Shown piece after piece: positions 1 to 8,007 of a stretch of DNA of 32,397 bases. Source of the DNA: Coriobacteriales bacterium (GTDB lineage Bacteria; Actinomycetota; Coriobacteriia; Coriobacteriales; UMGS124); the NCBI GenBank assembly GCA_017515595.1, contig JAFWFL010000040.1, positions 1 through 32,397 of the forward strand. Reading direction: 5' to 3'. Each line of letters starts with the position of its first letter. The first letter of the stretch is position 1. The position numbers and the translations under genes are program-made. The notes beneath the pieces are model-generated. The model was given only the letters and a program-made list of their open reading frames with translations. It was not told where the DNA came from and made no database searches.

Positions 1-42
1 ACAAGTCCCGAGAGTGAAGCTACAAGTCCCGAGGCTGAAGCT
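1..42 (+). repeat. Two tandem 21-base direct repeats
   Basis: Bases 1-21 and 22-42 differ at only two positions and encode TSPESEA followed by TSPEAEA. The array may continue to the left outside the window. In-frame tandem repeats of this kind in a disordered linker can change copy number by slippage. Confidence 0.7.
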
Positions 43-591
43 TCAACACCAGACGGCCAAGAGTCTGAAGGTGCGGCTGAGGTTGTAAAGTCTCAGGCCC
101 AGGTTCATATTGACGAGACTTTTGAACAGGCAATTTCTTATTATGATCGCTATCTCGCACTCGATCCTGATTCAAAATCAGTCAGTGTAAACCGTATCTC
201 ATGCATTTATACAAGCGGACAGGAAGAACAGGCAATTTCAGAGCTTGAAGACTTCACCGCTACCGATGACAGTTTCTCGTATGCCTGGTATACCTTAGGT
301 ATGTTCTATTTCCAGCAGGGAGAGAATGAAAAAGCAAAAGCTGCTTTTGATAAAGCTGCGGAGACAGATGCTGTAGACCCGTACGGATATGGTACTATGG
401 CCCAAATGTACAGTTCGCTTGTCCAGTCTTATATTGATGCAGAAGCCGAGGCCGCTGCTGAGGTTGAGGCAGAATCTGAAGACGCTGCTCAGACAGAAGA
501 GACTTCAGAGCCGCTTGCTCCGGAACTTTCTGATTCCGAGACGAGCAAAAACGAGACTGCGTCTGAATCAAATGCACCTGCTAATGCATAA
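1..591 (+). CDS. TPR-repeat protein, C-terminal part (5' end outside window)
   Basis: The frame is open from the first base and ends in TAA at 589-591, so at least 196 residues of a longer protein are visible and its start lies upstream. It begins with a Ser/Pro/Glu-rich stretch containing two TSPE repeats. Helical pairs resembling tetratricopeptide repeats follow, for example around 'AISYYDRYLALDPDS', 'AISELEDF' and 'AWYTLGMFYFQQGENEKAKAAFDKAAETD'-like spacing (codons at about 133-375). The last 60 residues are Glu/Ala/Ser-rich and probably disordered. TPR units normally mediate protein-protein contacts. No partner can be named, and whether the protein is secreted or anchored cannot be told without the N-terminus. 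It is followed by a 138-base gap with no clear promoter. Confidence 0.7.
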   Translation, partial: TSPESEATSPEAEASTPDGQESEGAAEVVKSQAQVHIDETFEQAISYYDRYLALDPDSKSVSVNRISCIYTSGQEEQAISELEDFTATDDSFSYAWYTLGMFYFQQGENEKAKAAFDKAAETDAVDPYGYGTMAQMYSSLVQSYIDAEAEAAAEVEAESEDAAQTEETSEPLAPELSDSETSKNETASESNAPANA

Positions 592-729
592 TATTTGAGC
601 GCGGGCTTAAAAAGTTGTGTTGATGCTTAGGACTTCAAAAAAGGTGCGTTGATTTTTGGCGCACATGGGTAATCATGCAACTTGCCCTCTGGGTGATTGG
701 TTGGATTTACACAAAAATGATGGGAGTGT

Positions 730-1059
730 ATGCCAATGGAGCTTGATGTTACCGTTACACTTGACCCGCAGGAAACCTTTGTTTATGTAACCGGCGAAGT
801 TGACGTGAGCAATGCCGATGTTCTTCGCAACGGCATAGATGATGCGTTTGGTGTTCCTCAGGTACGTTCGGTAGGCGTCGACCTTTCTGAAGTTCCCTAT
901 ATTGACTCAACGGGAATTGGCGTATTGGTTGGTGCGAAGCATAAAGCAGATGAACTCGGTTGTGAGTTTAAAGTGATTAAGCCTCAAGACAATGTGGCAC
1001 GTATAATGAGTCTTTTGGGCGTTGACGCCATTGTGCTGCACGATGCGCCGGAGAAGTAA
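730..1059 (+). CDS. STAS-domain anti-sigma factor antagonist
   Basis: This 109-residue protein has the length and layout of SpoIIAA/RsbV-type anti-anti-sigma factors. The phosphorylation loop reads 'YIDSTGIGVLVG', placing the likely phospho-Ser at residue 60. In this family an anti-sigma kinase phosphorylates that Ser, and the unphosphorylated form binds the kinase and frees an alternative sigma factor. A GGGAG Shine-Dalgarno element at 722-726 supports the ATG at 730; an in-frame ATG two codons later is possible. No kinase or sigma gene is adjacent, so its partners are encoded elsewhere. Family assignment is firm, but the sigma factor it controls is unknown. Confidence 0.88.
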   Translation: MPMELDVTVTLDPQETFVYVTGEVDVSNADVLRNGIDDAFGVPQVRSVGVDLSEVPYIDSTGIGVLVGAKHKADELGCEFKVIKPQDNVARIMSLLGVDAIVLHDAPEK

Positions 1060-1092
1060 CTGCGCATGTCTCGCGAATTGTTTGTGGTTAGC

Positions 1093-1120
1093 TTGGTTTT
1101 GCAAAAGAATTAGTTATACT
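1093..1120 (+). promoter_or_regulatory. Candidate sigma-A-type promoter for the tat-hyp genes
   Basis: A TTGGTT hexamer at 1093-1098 and a TATACT hexamer at 1115-1120 are separated by 16 bases. They lie in the gap between the STAS gene and tatA, about 50 bases before the tatA start. This is a motif match only. Confidence 0.45.
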
Positions 1121-1173
1121 ATGTTAGTTTCAGCGTAAGGTAGTATGAGTTTGAGCAACGAAAGGCACCAACA

Positions 1174-1776
1174 GTGTTAGGAATAGGTGGTACCGAGCTC
1201 GTCATCATCTTAATATTTGGTTTCCTGCTTTTTGGTCCTGACCGCTTGCCTTCTATGGGTAGGACCATAGGCAGGGCTCTGCGTCAGTTCCGTTCTGCGC
1301 AGGATCAAATGAACCAAATGGTGAAGACCGAGATCTATGATCCAATTAATCAGGCTGCTAAAGAGCCAATCAAAAAGCAAGGCCCCAAAAAGAAGGTTTC
1401 GGGTAAAAGCGCTTCTTCTAAGCCGGAGACCTTTGCCGAGAAGAAGGCCCGTTTGGCAGCAGAAGCCCAGGCAGCTTCAAAACAGCCCTCTGATGCCGCA
1501 GCAACAGAATCTCAAGAAGCTCAGGCAGTTGAGGTACCGGTCAAGAAATCCGGCAAGTCAGAAACCTTTGCCGAGAAGAAAGCCCGTCTCGATGCCGAGA
1601 AGAAGGCCGCAGAAGCCAACAAGGCAGCCGGCACCACCGCGGCAAAGCCTGCTACCACTACTGTTAAGAAAACAACTACTACCAAAGCAGCCAAGCTGTA
1701 CGGTATTGATAAAGAAAAGATTGCTGCGGCACGCGCGGCTGCAGCCCAAAAGAGCGGAGAGGGGGAGCAGGCGTAG
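1174..1776 (+). CDS. tatA: Twin-arginine translocase subunit TatA
   Basis: TatA oligomerises to form the membrane-permeating element of the Tat pathway, which exports folded proteins. The protein begins with a short periplasmic end and one transmembrane helix (about residues 8-21). It then has the family hinge 'FGPDRLP' and an amphipathic helix (about 27-45). The start is GTG at 1174, with AAAGG at 1161-1165 as ribosome-binding site. At 200 residues it is about twice the usual TatA length. The extra length is a Lys/Ala-rich cytoplasmic tail holding two near-copies of 'ETFAEKKARLxAE' at residues 85-97 and 130-142. It could also be labelled TatB-like, but no separate TatB is seen here. tatC follows 27 bases downstream. 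Confidence 0.9.
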   Translation: MLGIGGTELVIILIFGFLLFGPDRLPSMGRTIGRALRQFRSAQDQMNQMVKTEIYDPINQAAKEPIKKQGPKKKVSGKSASSKPETFAEKKARLAAEAQAASKQPSDAAATESQEAQAVEVPVKKSGKSETFAEKKARLDAEKKAAEANKAAGTTAAKPATTTVKKTTTTKAAKLYGIDKEKIAAARAAAAQKSGEGEQA

Positions 1777-1803
1777 AGCATAAGCGTCTAGCCTCATTGT
1801 ATT

Positions 1804-2649
1804 ATGCCTATTGGACCAGCGCGCATGCCCTTAATGGATCACCTTGGCGAGCTTCGCCGCAGGTTGACCATTATTGTAGTATCGCTTTTTGTAACGGCAA
1901 TGATTCTCTATTTTGCCACTCCGACTCTTATTGAGTTTCTCATGCATCCTGTTATGCCATATTTGGCAGATGCAGAAGGAGGTCAGGCAGACCTCTATGT
2001 TTTCTCACCGTTGGGCGGCTTCTCAATTAGGTTCCGTGTTGCTATTTTTATGGCATTGGCCGTATGTTCGCCCATTGTATTGTGGGAAATTCTCGCGTTC
2101 TTTTTGCCGGCGCTCAAGCCAAACGAGCGTAAATGGGTGCTTCCCACGCTCGCATGCGGCGTTGTGCTTTTTATCCTTGGTTTGATCTTCTGCTATTCCT
2201 TTATTCTTGGCGTTGCATTCCAATGGATGATTGGTGAGTCTGAGGCGTTTGGTACGGTATTGGCTGATTCCCAAACGTATCTCAAGGCAATTCTCGGTCT
2301 TGAGATTGCTTTTGGATTTGCTTTCCAGCTTCCGCTCATTGTATTCTATCTTACGGTATTTAACCTGGTGCCTTATAAGACATTCCGCTCTAACTGGCGT
2401 ACGGTCTATGTTGTTCTTTTGGTTTTGTGCGCGGTTGTTACCCCTGATGCCAACCCCATGACCATGGTCTTCATGTTTGCGGCAATCATAAGTCTTTACG
2501 AGCTCTCGCTCTTTGTTTCGCGCATTGTATTGCGTAAGCGCATTGAGAAGCAAAAGGCAGAGGGCACCTGGATTGACCCTGATGAAGACGATGAAGATGA
2601 TGAAGACGAGGACGAAGACTCTGAAGACGAGGACGACGAGGATAAATAA
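1804..2649 (+). CDS. tatC: Twin-arginine translocase subunit TatC
   Basis: TatC is the polytopic receptor that recognises twin-arginine signal peptides. The 281-residue protein shows the family's N-terminal 'HLGELRRRL' (residues 13-21) and the loop motif 'FFLPALKPNER' (99-109) with the conserved Glu at 108. About six hydrophobic segments end near residue 243. The position matching the intramembrane Glu of E. coli TatC (E170) appears to be Gln175 ('FAFQLP'), a variation I believe also occurs in Gram-positive TatC. The last 23 residues (about 258-280) are almost only Asp and Glu. No strong ribosome-binding site precedes the ATG at 1804, and coupling to tatA is likely. Confidence 0.95.
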   Translation: MPIGPARMPLMDHLGELRRRLTIIVVSLFVTAMILYFATPTLIEFLMHPVMPYLADAEGGQADLYVFSPLGGFSIRFRVAIFMALAVCSPIVLWEILAFFLPALKPNERKWVLPTLACGVVLFILGLIFCYSFILGVAFQWMIGESEAFGTVLADSQTYLKAILGLEIAFGFAFQLPLIVFYLTVFNLVPYKTFRSNWRTVYVVLLVLCAVVTPDANPMTMVFMFAAIISLYELSLFVSRIVLRKRIEKQKAEGTWIDPDEDDEDDEDEDEDSEDEDDEDK

Positions 2650-2652
2650 ACC

Positions 2653-3003
2653 GTGCATGAGTACTCGATAGTCCAAGGTATTCTCGACGCTGTTATTCCT
2701 TCTGCACAGCAAGCAAACGCTAACCGTGTGCTTGCTGTGCGTTTGCGTATTGGCGACATGACCGAGGTTGTAACAGAATCTCTTATGTTTTTGTGGGATA
2801 TTGCCTGTGAAGAGCGCGGCGAGCTTGTTGAAGGAGCAGAGCTTGTGGTAGAAGAAGTAAAACCACGCTCTGCCTGTGTAGTATGCGGTACCGAGTTTGA
2901 ACATGACCGTCTGCACGTGCGTTGCCCAAAATGCGGCAGTGCTCAGACACTGCTTTTACAGGGCAGAGAGCTTGAAATTACTGCGATTGATGTGGATGTG
3001 TAA
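2653..3003 (+). CDS. hypA: Hydrogenase nickel-insertion protein HypA
   Basis: HypA delivers Ni2+ to the large subunit of [NiFe]-hydrogenase together with HypB. The start is a GTG at 2653, three bases after tatC. This start gives the family's MHE N-terminus, in which His2 and the amino end bind nickel. The zinc site is two CxxC pairs at C75/C78 and C91/C94. At 116 residues it has the normal length for the family. Tight spacing to tatC suggests co-transcription, which is sensible because many hydrogenases are Tat exported. No hydrogenase structural gene is in the window. Confidence 0.95.
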   Translation: MHEYSIVQGILDAVIPSAQQANANRVLAVRLRIGDMTEVVTESLMFLWDIACEERGELVEGAELVVEEVKPRSACVVCGTEFEHDRLHVRCPKCGSAQTLLLQGRELEITAIDVDV

Positions 3004-3063
3004 GAAAACCGTTTCTTTTTGATGCTTTAACGCAGTCAGACGAATTATTATTGGTTGAGGACA

Positions 3064-3090
3064 GGGAGGGTTTGTAATACCCGCCCTTTA
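3064..3090 (+). terminator. Weak hairpin between hypA and hypB, possible attenuator
   Basis: GGG-A-GGG at 3064-3070 can pair with CCC-G-CCC at 3080-3086, with one A/G mismatch and a 9-base loop, followed by TTTATAT. The short T-run makes full termination doubtful. Alternatively the AT-rich stretch at 3087-3099 is a -10 region for hypB. Confidence 0.25.
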
Positions 3091-3113
3091 TATTATAGTC
3101 TAGAGGAGTGTCT

Positions 3114-3794
3114 ATGTCTTTAGCTACCATTGATGTTTCCCAGCATATCTTAGGCAAAAATGAGGCCTTGGCCAAAGAACTCAGGGATCTGTATGCAAAG
3201 CACGGTATATGCGTGGTAAATTTGCTGAGCGGTCCCGGAGCCGGGAAGACATCTACCATTCTCGCTACCATAGAAGCTCTTAAGGATTCTTATCACATAG
3301 CCGTTATTGAGGGCGATATTGCGAGCGATGTTGATGCTCAAAAGGTAAAAGAGCATGGTGCGCAGGCGGTGCAGATTAATACGGGGGGACTTTGCCACCT
3401 CGAAGGCGCTATGATAAAGCGTGCGACAGAGATACTTGATCTCAATCAGACAGATTTGATTATCATCGAAAACGTGGGCAACCTCGTATGTACCGTTGAT
3501 TTTGACTTGGGCGAATCGTTTAAAGCAATGATACTCTCGGTGCCTGAAGGACATGACAAGCCGCTTAAGTATCCCGGTATATTCCAGGCACGCAACGTGA
3601 TTCTGCTCAACAAAATTGACACGCTTCCGGTGTTCGATTTTGATACTGATGCGTTTTACCGGGAGATAGATGATTTAAATCCGAATGCACAGATCTTCCC
3701 CATTTCTGCAACAAAGCACGACGGTATGGACGCGTGGATTACGTATCTCACGCAGCGCATAGAAGAAGCGCGTTCGGTTGCACTCAGCGAGTAG
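3114..3794 (+). CDS. hypB: Hydrogenase maturation GTPase HypB
   Basis: HypB is the GTPase that couples GTP hydrolysis to nickel insertion into [NiFe]-hydrogenase. The P-loop is 'GPGAGKT' at residues 40-46. The G-domain metal site is visible as Cys94-His95 in 'GGLCHLEGAM' and Cys126 in 'NLVCTVD'. The NKID guanine-specificity motif is present in 'LLNKIDTL'. I choose ATG at 3114, because GAGGA at 3103-3107 is six bases upstream; an in-frame GTG at 3108 abuts that element and is unlikely. The protein has 226 residues and lacks the His-rich N-terminal nickel store found in some homologues. topA follows after 13 bases. Confidence 0.95.
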   Translation: MSLATIDVSQHILGKNEALAKELRDLYAKHGICVVNLLSGPGAGKTSTILATIEALKDSYHIAVIEGDIASDVDAQKVKEHGAQAVQINTGGLCHLEGAMIKRATEILDLNQTDLIIIENVGNLVCTVDFDLGESFKAMILSVPEGHDKPLKYPGIFQARNVILLNKIDTLPVFDFDTDAFYREIDDLNPNAQIFPISATKHDGMDAWITYLTQRIEEARSVALSE

Positions 3795-3807
3795 AAGCGG
3801 AGTTTGT

Positions 3808-6378
3808 ATGAAGCTTGTTATTGCCGAGAAAACAAACGCTGCCGACAATATTGCAAAAGAACTTGGCACGAGCGTCAAAAAAGACAAGGTTTTCTCAACG
3901 CCCGTTAACCGCTTTATGCGTAACGGTGAAGAATGGGTTGCAATGGGTTTGCGCGGCCATATTTTAGCGGTTGATTTTCCTGACAAATTAACTTGGTCAA
4001 AAACAACAGGTTGGCAGGGACTGAATACAGACGGCACAACCGTACAGGCCTCTATTCCCAATAACCTTCCAAAACCTCCGTATGAAAAGGCAAAAAGGCC
4101 GTTTACCAAAGACGGAGTTGATCTGAAGGGCTGGCAGGTTCCGAGCCTTCCCTATCTTGTCTGGGCTCCGGTAGAAAAGAACCCGGCCGAGAAGGATATT
4201 ATCAGAACCCTTAAGAACCTCGCAAAAAAGGCCGACGGCATTATTATCGCAACCGACTTTGACCGTGAGGGTGAGCTTATTGGCAGCGATGCGGTAAGTA
4301 TGGTGCGCGAAGTAAATACCGAGGCGCCCGTTACACGAGCTCGTTATTCCTCGTTTACCCGTGCCGAGCTGGAACATGCGTTTGACCCTAAAAACCTTGT
4401 AGATGTTGACGAGAACCTCGCCGCTGCCGGAGAATCCCGTCAGTATATCGATCTTATTTGGGGCGCGGTTTTAACGCGTTATCTTACCATGGCAAAGTTT
4501 GGCGGCTTTGGCAACGTCAGAAGCGCCGGCCGCGTACAAACTCCCACGTTAGCTCTTGTAGTAAATCGTGAAAAAGAACGACTTGCCTTTGTGCCCGAGG
4601 ACTACTGGCAAATCAAAGCTCTGATGACATGCGAATCAGGCGAGACGTTTAGGGCAACTCACAAAACAGGGCGGTTTAAGGTTCTGGAAGAGGCAAAGAA
4701 GGCTTATGAACGCGCGTCTTCAGCTTCGACCGGCACCATTACCGATGTTACCAAAAAGACTCGCAAAGGACCCATACAGACACCTTTTAATACAACGTCG
4801 TTGCAGGCGGCTGCAGCCGCAGAAGGATTGGTGCCGGCCCGCACCATGCGTATAGCCGAGTCGCTGTATATGAGCGGTCTTATTTCATATCCTCGTGTTG
4901 ACAATACCGTGTATCCTGATACTCTTGATCTTGCCCAAACGGTTCGTGAACTCGAGCAGGTACCGGCTTATGCTCCGTATTGCCGTAAACTGTTATCGCA
5001 CCAGCCGCTTAAGGCAACACGCGGCAAACAGCAAACAACCGACCACCCGCCAATTTACCCAACAGCTGCCGCTCAACAGGACAAACTCAAAGCTGAGGAG
5101 TGGAAGCTCTATAACCTCATTGCCCGGAGGTTTTTGGCGACACTCTCGGATGTGCCTGTTATAGAAGCCACAACGGTAACCGTTGATGTAGCGGGCGAGC
5201 CTTTTGTGGCTAGCGGTGATGTACTCATCAAACCGGGTTACCGCGAAATATATCCGTATGGTGCAAAAAAGGATGAAGAGCTTCCGCAGGTACAGGTTGG
5301 CAAAACTGTTCTTGTAAGCGACGTGGAACTTGAAGCCAAGCAAACAGAACCTCCTGCCCGCTATAGTCAGGGCAAGCTCGTTCAAGAAATGGAGAAGCTC
5401 GGTCTTGGCACTAAGTCAACACGAGCATCAATTATTGAACGACTCTATGAGGTTAAATATCTTAAGAATGACCCCATAGAGCCAAGCCAGCTGGGTATGG
5501 CAATTATTGAAGCGCTTGAGACCTATGCAAACCGCATCACAACGCCTGATATGACAAGTGAACTCGAAACCGACATGAACGCGGTAAGCGAGGGCGGACA
5601 GTCACAGGACGAGGTTGTTTACCATTCGAGAGAATTGCTGTTTGGTTTATTGGGCAGTCTTTTAGAGCATAAGGATGACCTCGGCGCAGCTATCAGCGAT
5701 GCGGTTACAGCGGATGCGCGCGTAGGTGCCTGTCCAAAATGTGGCCGTGATCTGGTAGTTAAGCAGTCAGCAAAGACCCGCTCGTCTTTTATTGGCTGTA
5801 TGGGCTGGCCTGATTGCGACGTTACCTATCCTTTGCCGCAGGGCAAAATTGATCCCGTTGAAACAGTATGTCCGGTTTGCGGTTGTCCGCAGATGCAAGT
5901 GAGACCGTTCAGAGCAAAACCGTATGTAACCTGCATAGATCCTGCTTGTCCCAGCAACAAAGAGTCTGATGTTATAGTAGGAAATTGTCCTGTATGCGCT
6001 GCTGAGGGCCGTGAAGGTTCTCTTATTGCTCACAGAAGTGAGCGAACCTTAAAACGCTTTATACGCTGTTCCAATTACGAGCAGTGCCAAACCAGTTATC
6101 CCTTGCCGCAACGTGGAGATATTAAAGCTACCGGTTTGGTATGCGAGCATTGCGGAGCGCCCATTGTTGAGGTTAAAACATCGCGGGGTCCTTGGAAAAT
6201 CTGCGTCAACATGGATTGCCCCGCTAAAAAAGCTAATGCTTCTGATGACGCCCCCAAGAAGGCAGCAAAAGCCGTTACGGCCAAAAAGCGTACAACAAAG
6301 ACCGCAACAAAACGTACATCTTCTGCAAGTACGGCAAAGCGTTCTTCTGCAAAAGCAACCAAAACGTCTGATAAATAA
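3808..6378 (+). CDS. topA: Type IA DNA topoisomerase, archaeal-type TopA with four zinc ribbons
   Basis: It relaxes negative supercoils by a transient 5'-phosphotyrosine link. The start is ATG 3808, preceded by AAGCGGAG at 3795-3802. The 856-residue protein opens with a Toprim domain whose acidic triad is D150, D152 and E154 ('ATDFDREGELI'). The active tyrosine is probably Y361 in 'LISYPRVDNTVYP', and a 'DHPPIYPT' motif follows at 412-419. The later motif 'GLGTKSTRASIIE' (about 532-544) has the archaeal form; as I recall, common bacterial TopA has GRPSTYA there. Four Cys4 zinc ribbons follow (C642/645/664/670, C688/691/709/714, C727/730/754/760, C779/782/799/804). The last 40 residues are Lys/Ala/Thr-rich, like the DNA-binding tails of actinobacterial TopA. 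Confidence 0.93.
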   Translation: MKLVIAEKTNAADNIAKELGTSVKKDKVFSTPVNRFMRNGEEWVAMGLRGHILAVDFPDKLTWSKTTGWQGLNTDGTTVQASIPNNLPKPPYEKAKRPFTKDGVDLKGWQVPSLPYLVWAPVEKNPAEKDIIRTLKNLAKKADGIIIATDFDREGELIGSDAVSMVREVNTEAPVTRARYSSFTRAELEHAFDPKNLVDVDENLAAAGESRQYIDLIWGAVLTRYLTMAKFGGFGNVRSAGRVQTPTLALVVNREKERLAFVPEDYWQIKALMTCESGETFRATHKTGRFKVLEEAKKAYERASSASTGTITDVTKKTRKGPIQTPFNTTSLQAAAAAEGLVPARTMRIAESLYMSGLISYPRVDNTVYPDTLDLAQTVRELEQVPAYAPYCRKLLSHQPLKATRGKQQTTDHPPIYPTAAAQQDKLKAEEWKLYNLIARRFLATLSDVPVIEATTVTVDVAGEPFVASGDVLIKPGYREIYPYGAKKDEELPQVQVGKTVLVSDVELEAKQTEPPARYSQGKLVQEMEKLGLGTKSTRASIIERLYEVKYLKNDPIEPSQLGMAIIEALETYANRITTPDMTSELETDMNAVSEGGQSQDEVVYHSRELLFGLLGSLLEHKDDLGAAISDAVTADARVGACPKCGRDLVVKQSAKTRSSFIGCMGWPDCDVTYPLPQGKIDPVETVCPVCGCPQMQVRPFRAKPYVTCIDPACPSNKESDVIVGNCPVCAAEGREGSLIAHRSERTLKRFIRCSNYEQCQTSYPLPQRGDIKATGLVCEHCGAPIVEVKTSRGPWKICVNMDCPAKKANASDDAPKKAAKAVTAKKRTTKTATKRTSSASTAKRSSAKATKTSDK

Positions 6379-6388
6379 AGGATGGTTT

Positions 6389-7951
6389 ATGTTTTCACAA
6401 AAAGTTACACGCCGAGAAGTACTGGGTGGAGCTCTTGCTTTTTTGGCGTTAGCCGGGCTTTCCGGTTGCAATGATACTCCGGAGCAAAAAGACGGCCAGC
6501 AAGGGAATCAAACTGACGCAACGTCAGCTTCTTCTTCAGATCAAAAAGTGCTTAAAATGGGAATCGGTGTGGATCCTGACGGTTTGGATCCTCAAAGGAC
6601 TGCTGCCGCGGCAACCCTCGAAATCACCGCAAACCTCTATGACACACTCGTGGAAGTTACCGTTGACGGCGATATCATACCCGCTCTTGCAAAAAGCTGG
6701 GATGTTTCTGAAGACGGACTCACGCTTACCTTTACTCTTCAGGATGGCGTGACCTTCTCGAACGGGAACCCCTGCGATGCAAATGCCTGTGTTGCGTCAT
6801 TTGAACGCTTGCTTGATCCCGCCAGTCCTAAGATAAGCCAGTATAGCGGCTATACCTTTGAAGCGCTCGATGAGACAACGCTCGCGGTACATACCAAGAC
6901 ATTAAACGTAAGTGCGCTTTCTGATTTTGCATATGCATGGGCTGCCGTTGTTGACGTTACTGCCGGCGAAAAGCTTTCTTCACAGCCGGTGGGTACTGGT
7001 CCTTATAAGCTTGATGTATGGACTCCTCAGCAAAAAGTGGTTTTGGTACGCAATGAGAAGTACTGGGGCCAAAAACCGGATATTGACCGCATTGAGTTTA
7101 CTGTTTTGCCCGATTCTACCTCACAGCTTGTATCACTGCGCAAGGGCGAGATTGATCTCTTGATGGGTACAAGCGAGCAGGTTGAGGCATTGCAGGACGA
7201 TACGACGTTCCAGTTCATCCAGGCGCCGCAAAACGGTGTACAACTCATGGCTATGAACAGCGAAAACAAAGCCCTGGCTGATGTTCGTGTACGCAAAGCC
7301 ATTAATTATGCGGTTAATAAACAAGAGCTGATTGACTCGGTTTGGTGGGGTCAGGGTATTGCGATTGGTTCACATTATCCGGTTATGCTCAAAGGTTATA
7401 TTGATTGCAGCAACACGTATCCCTATGATCCCGAAAAAGCAAAAACCTTGCTTAAAGAAGCCGGTTATGAGAATGGTCTCACGCTCAATATGCGTTTGCC
7501 CAAAGATTACCAAATGTATGTTGATGCCGGCCAAATTATCGCCGATGCTCTCAAAAAGGTTGGCATAACCTGCAAAGTTGAGATTTTGGAGTGGGCTGCT
7601 TGGTTAGACGAGGTCTATACCGGCCGTAAGTATGATCTCACGGTTGTTGGCCATACGGGTCGTCTCGATCCTATTACGCTCCTTGCGCGCTATGAATCTA
7701 CGAGCTCGGAGAATTATATGAACTTCTCAAACGAGGAGCTCGATAAAATGCTTGCTCAGTATAGAACCGAACTCGATGAAGAAAAGCGAATCGCGATTGT
7801 TCAGGATATTGAGACACTCCTTGCACAAGAGGTTCCCGCTTTGTATATTCAGGATCCTATTACTACCTATATTGCAGCACAAAAGGTACAAGGGTTTGCA
7901 ATGTATCCTATTGACATTTACCAGTTTAAGTATGTGACATTAAGCGAGTAA
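6389..7951 (+). CDS. Tat-exported lipoprotein, family 5 solute-binding protein of nickel/peptide ABC importer
   Basis: This is the extracellular binding protein of the importer encoded just downstream. Its 520 residues match SBP family 5 (DppA/OppA/NikA). The N-terminus reads 'VTRREVLGG', a hydrophobic stretch, then a lipobox 'LSGC' with Cys27. This is therefore a twin-arginine signal combined with a lipoprotein anchor. The mature part starts with a Ser/Asp/Gln-rich linker, then the typical beginning around 'GVDPDGLDPQRT'. ATG at 6389 is chosen because AAAGGA at 6377-6382 lies six bases upstream and the signal peptide begins there. Upstream hypAB suggests nickel as ligand; sequence alone cannot separate nickel from peptides. 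Confidence 0.88.
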   Translation: MFSQKVTRREVLGGALAFLALAGLSGCNDTPEQKDGQQGNQTDATSASSSDQKVLKMGIGVDPDGLDPQRTAAAATLEITANLYDTLVEVTVDGDIIPALAKSWDVSEDGLTLTFTLQDGVTFSNGNPCDANACVASFERLLDPASPKISQYSGYTFEALDETTLAVHTKTLNVSALSDFAYAWAAVVDVTAGEKLSSQPVGTGPYKLDVWTPQQKVVLVRNEKYWGQKPDIDRIEFTVLPDSTSQLVSLRKGEIDLLMGTSEQVEALQDDTTFQFIQAPQNGVQLMAMNSENKALADVRVRKAINYAVNKQELIDSVWWGQGIAIGSHYPVMLKGYIDCSNTYPYDPEKAKTLLKEAGYENGLTLNMRLPKDYQMYVDAGQIIADALKKVGITCKVEILEWAAWLDEVYTGRKYDLTVVGHTGRLDPITLLARYESTSSENYMNFSNEELDKMLAQYRTELDEEKRIAIVQDIETLLAQEVPALYIQDPITTYIAAQKVQGFAMYPIDIYQFKYVTLSE

Positions 7952-8007
7952 AGCGGTAAAATGGCCGGGCTCATAAACAGCGATGGCAACACGAAAGGCC
8001 TAAAAGC

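Noticed and set aside
1337-1783. 148-codon frame within tatA in another reading frame
   Set aside because: Its Arg/Leu/Pro/Gln-rich composition is what a shifted reading of the Lys/Ala repeats produces; no motif is present.
2023-2916. 297-codon open frame on the minus strand opposite tatC and hypA
   Set aside because: It is antisense to two firmly identified genes, has no recognisable domain, and its composition follows the codon use of the opposite strand.
3778-3807. Earlier start for the topoisomerase inside hypB
   Set aside because: It would add ten residues before the conserved 'MKLVIAEK' beginning and lacks a ribosome-binding site; ATG 3808 has a good one.
6113-6388. In-frame upstream extension of the binding-protein gene into topA
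   Set aside because: The extension overlaps the topA coding region, and the signal peptide and ribosome-binding site both place the start at 6389.
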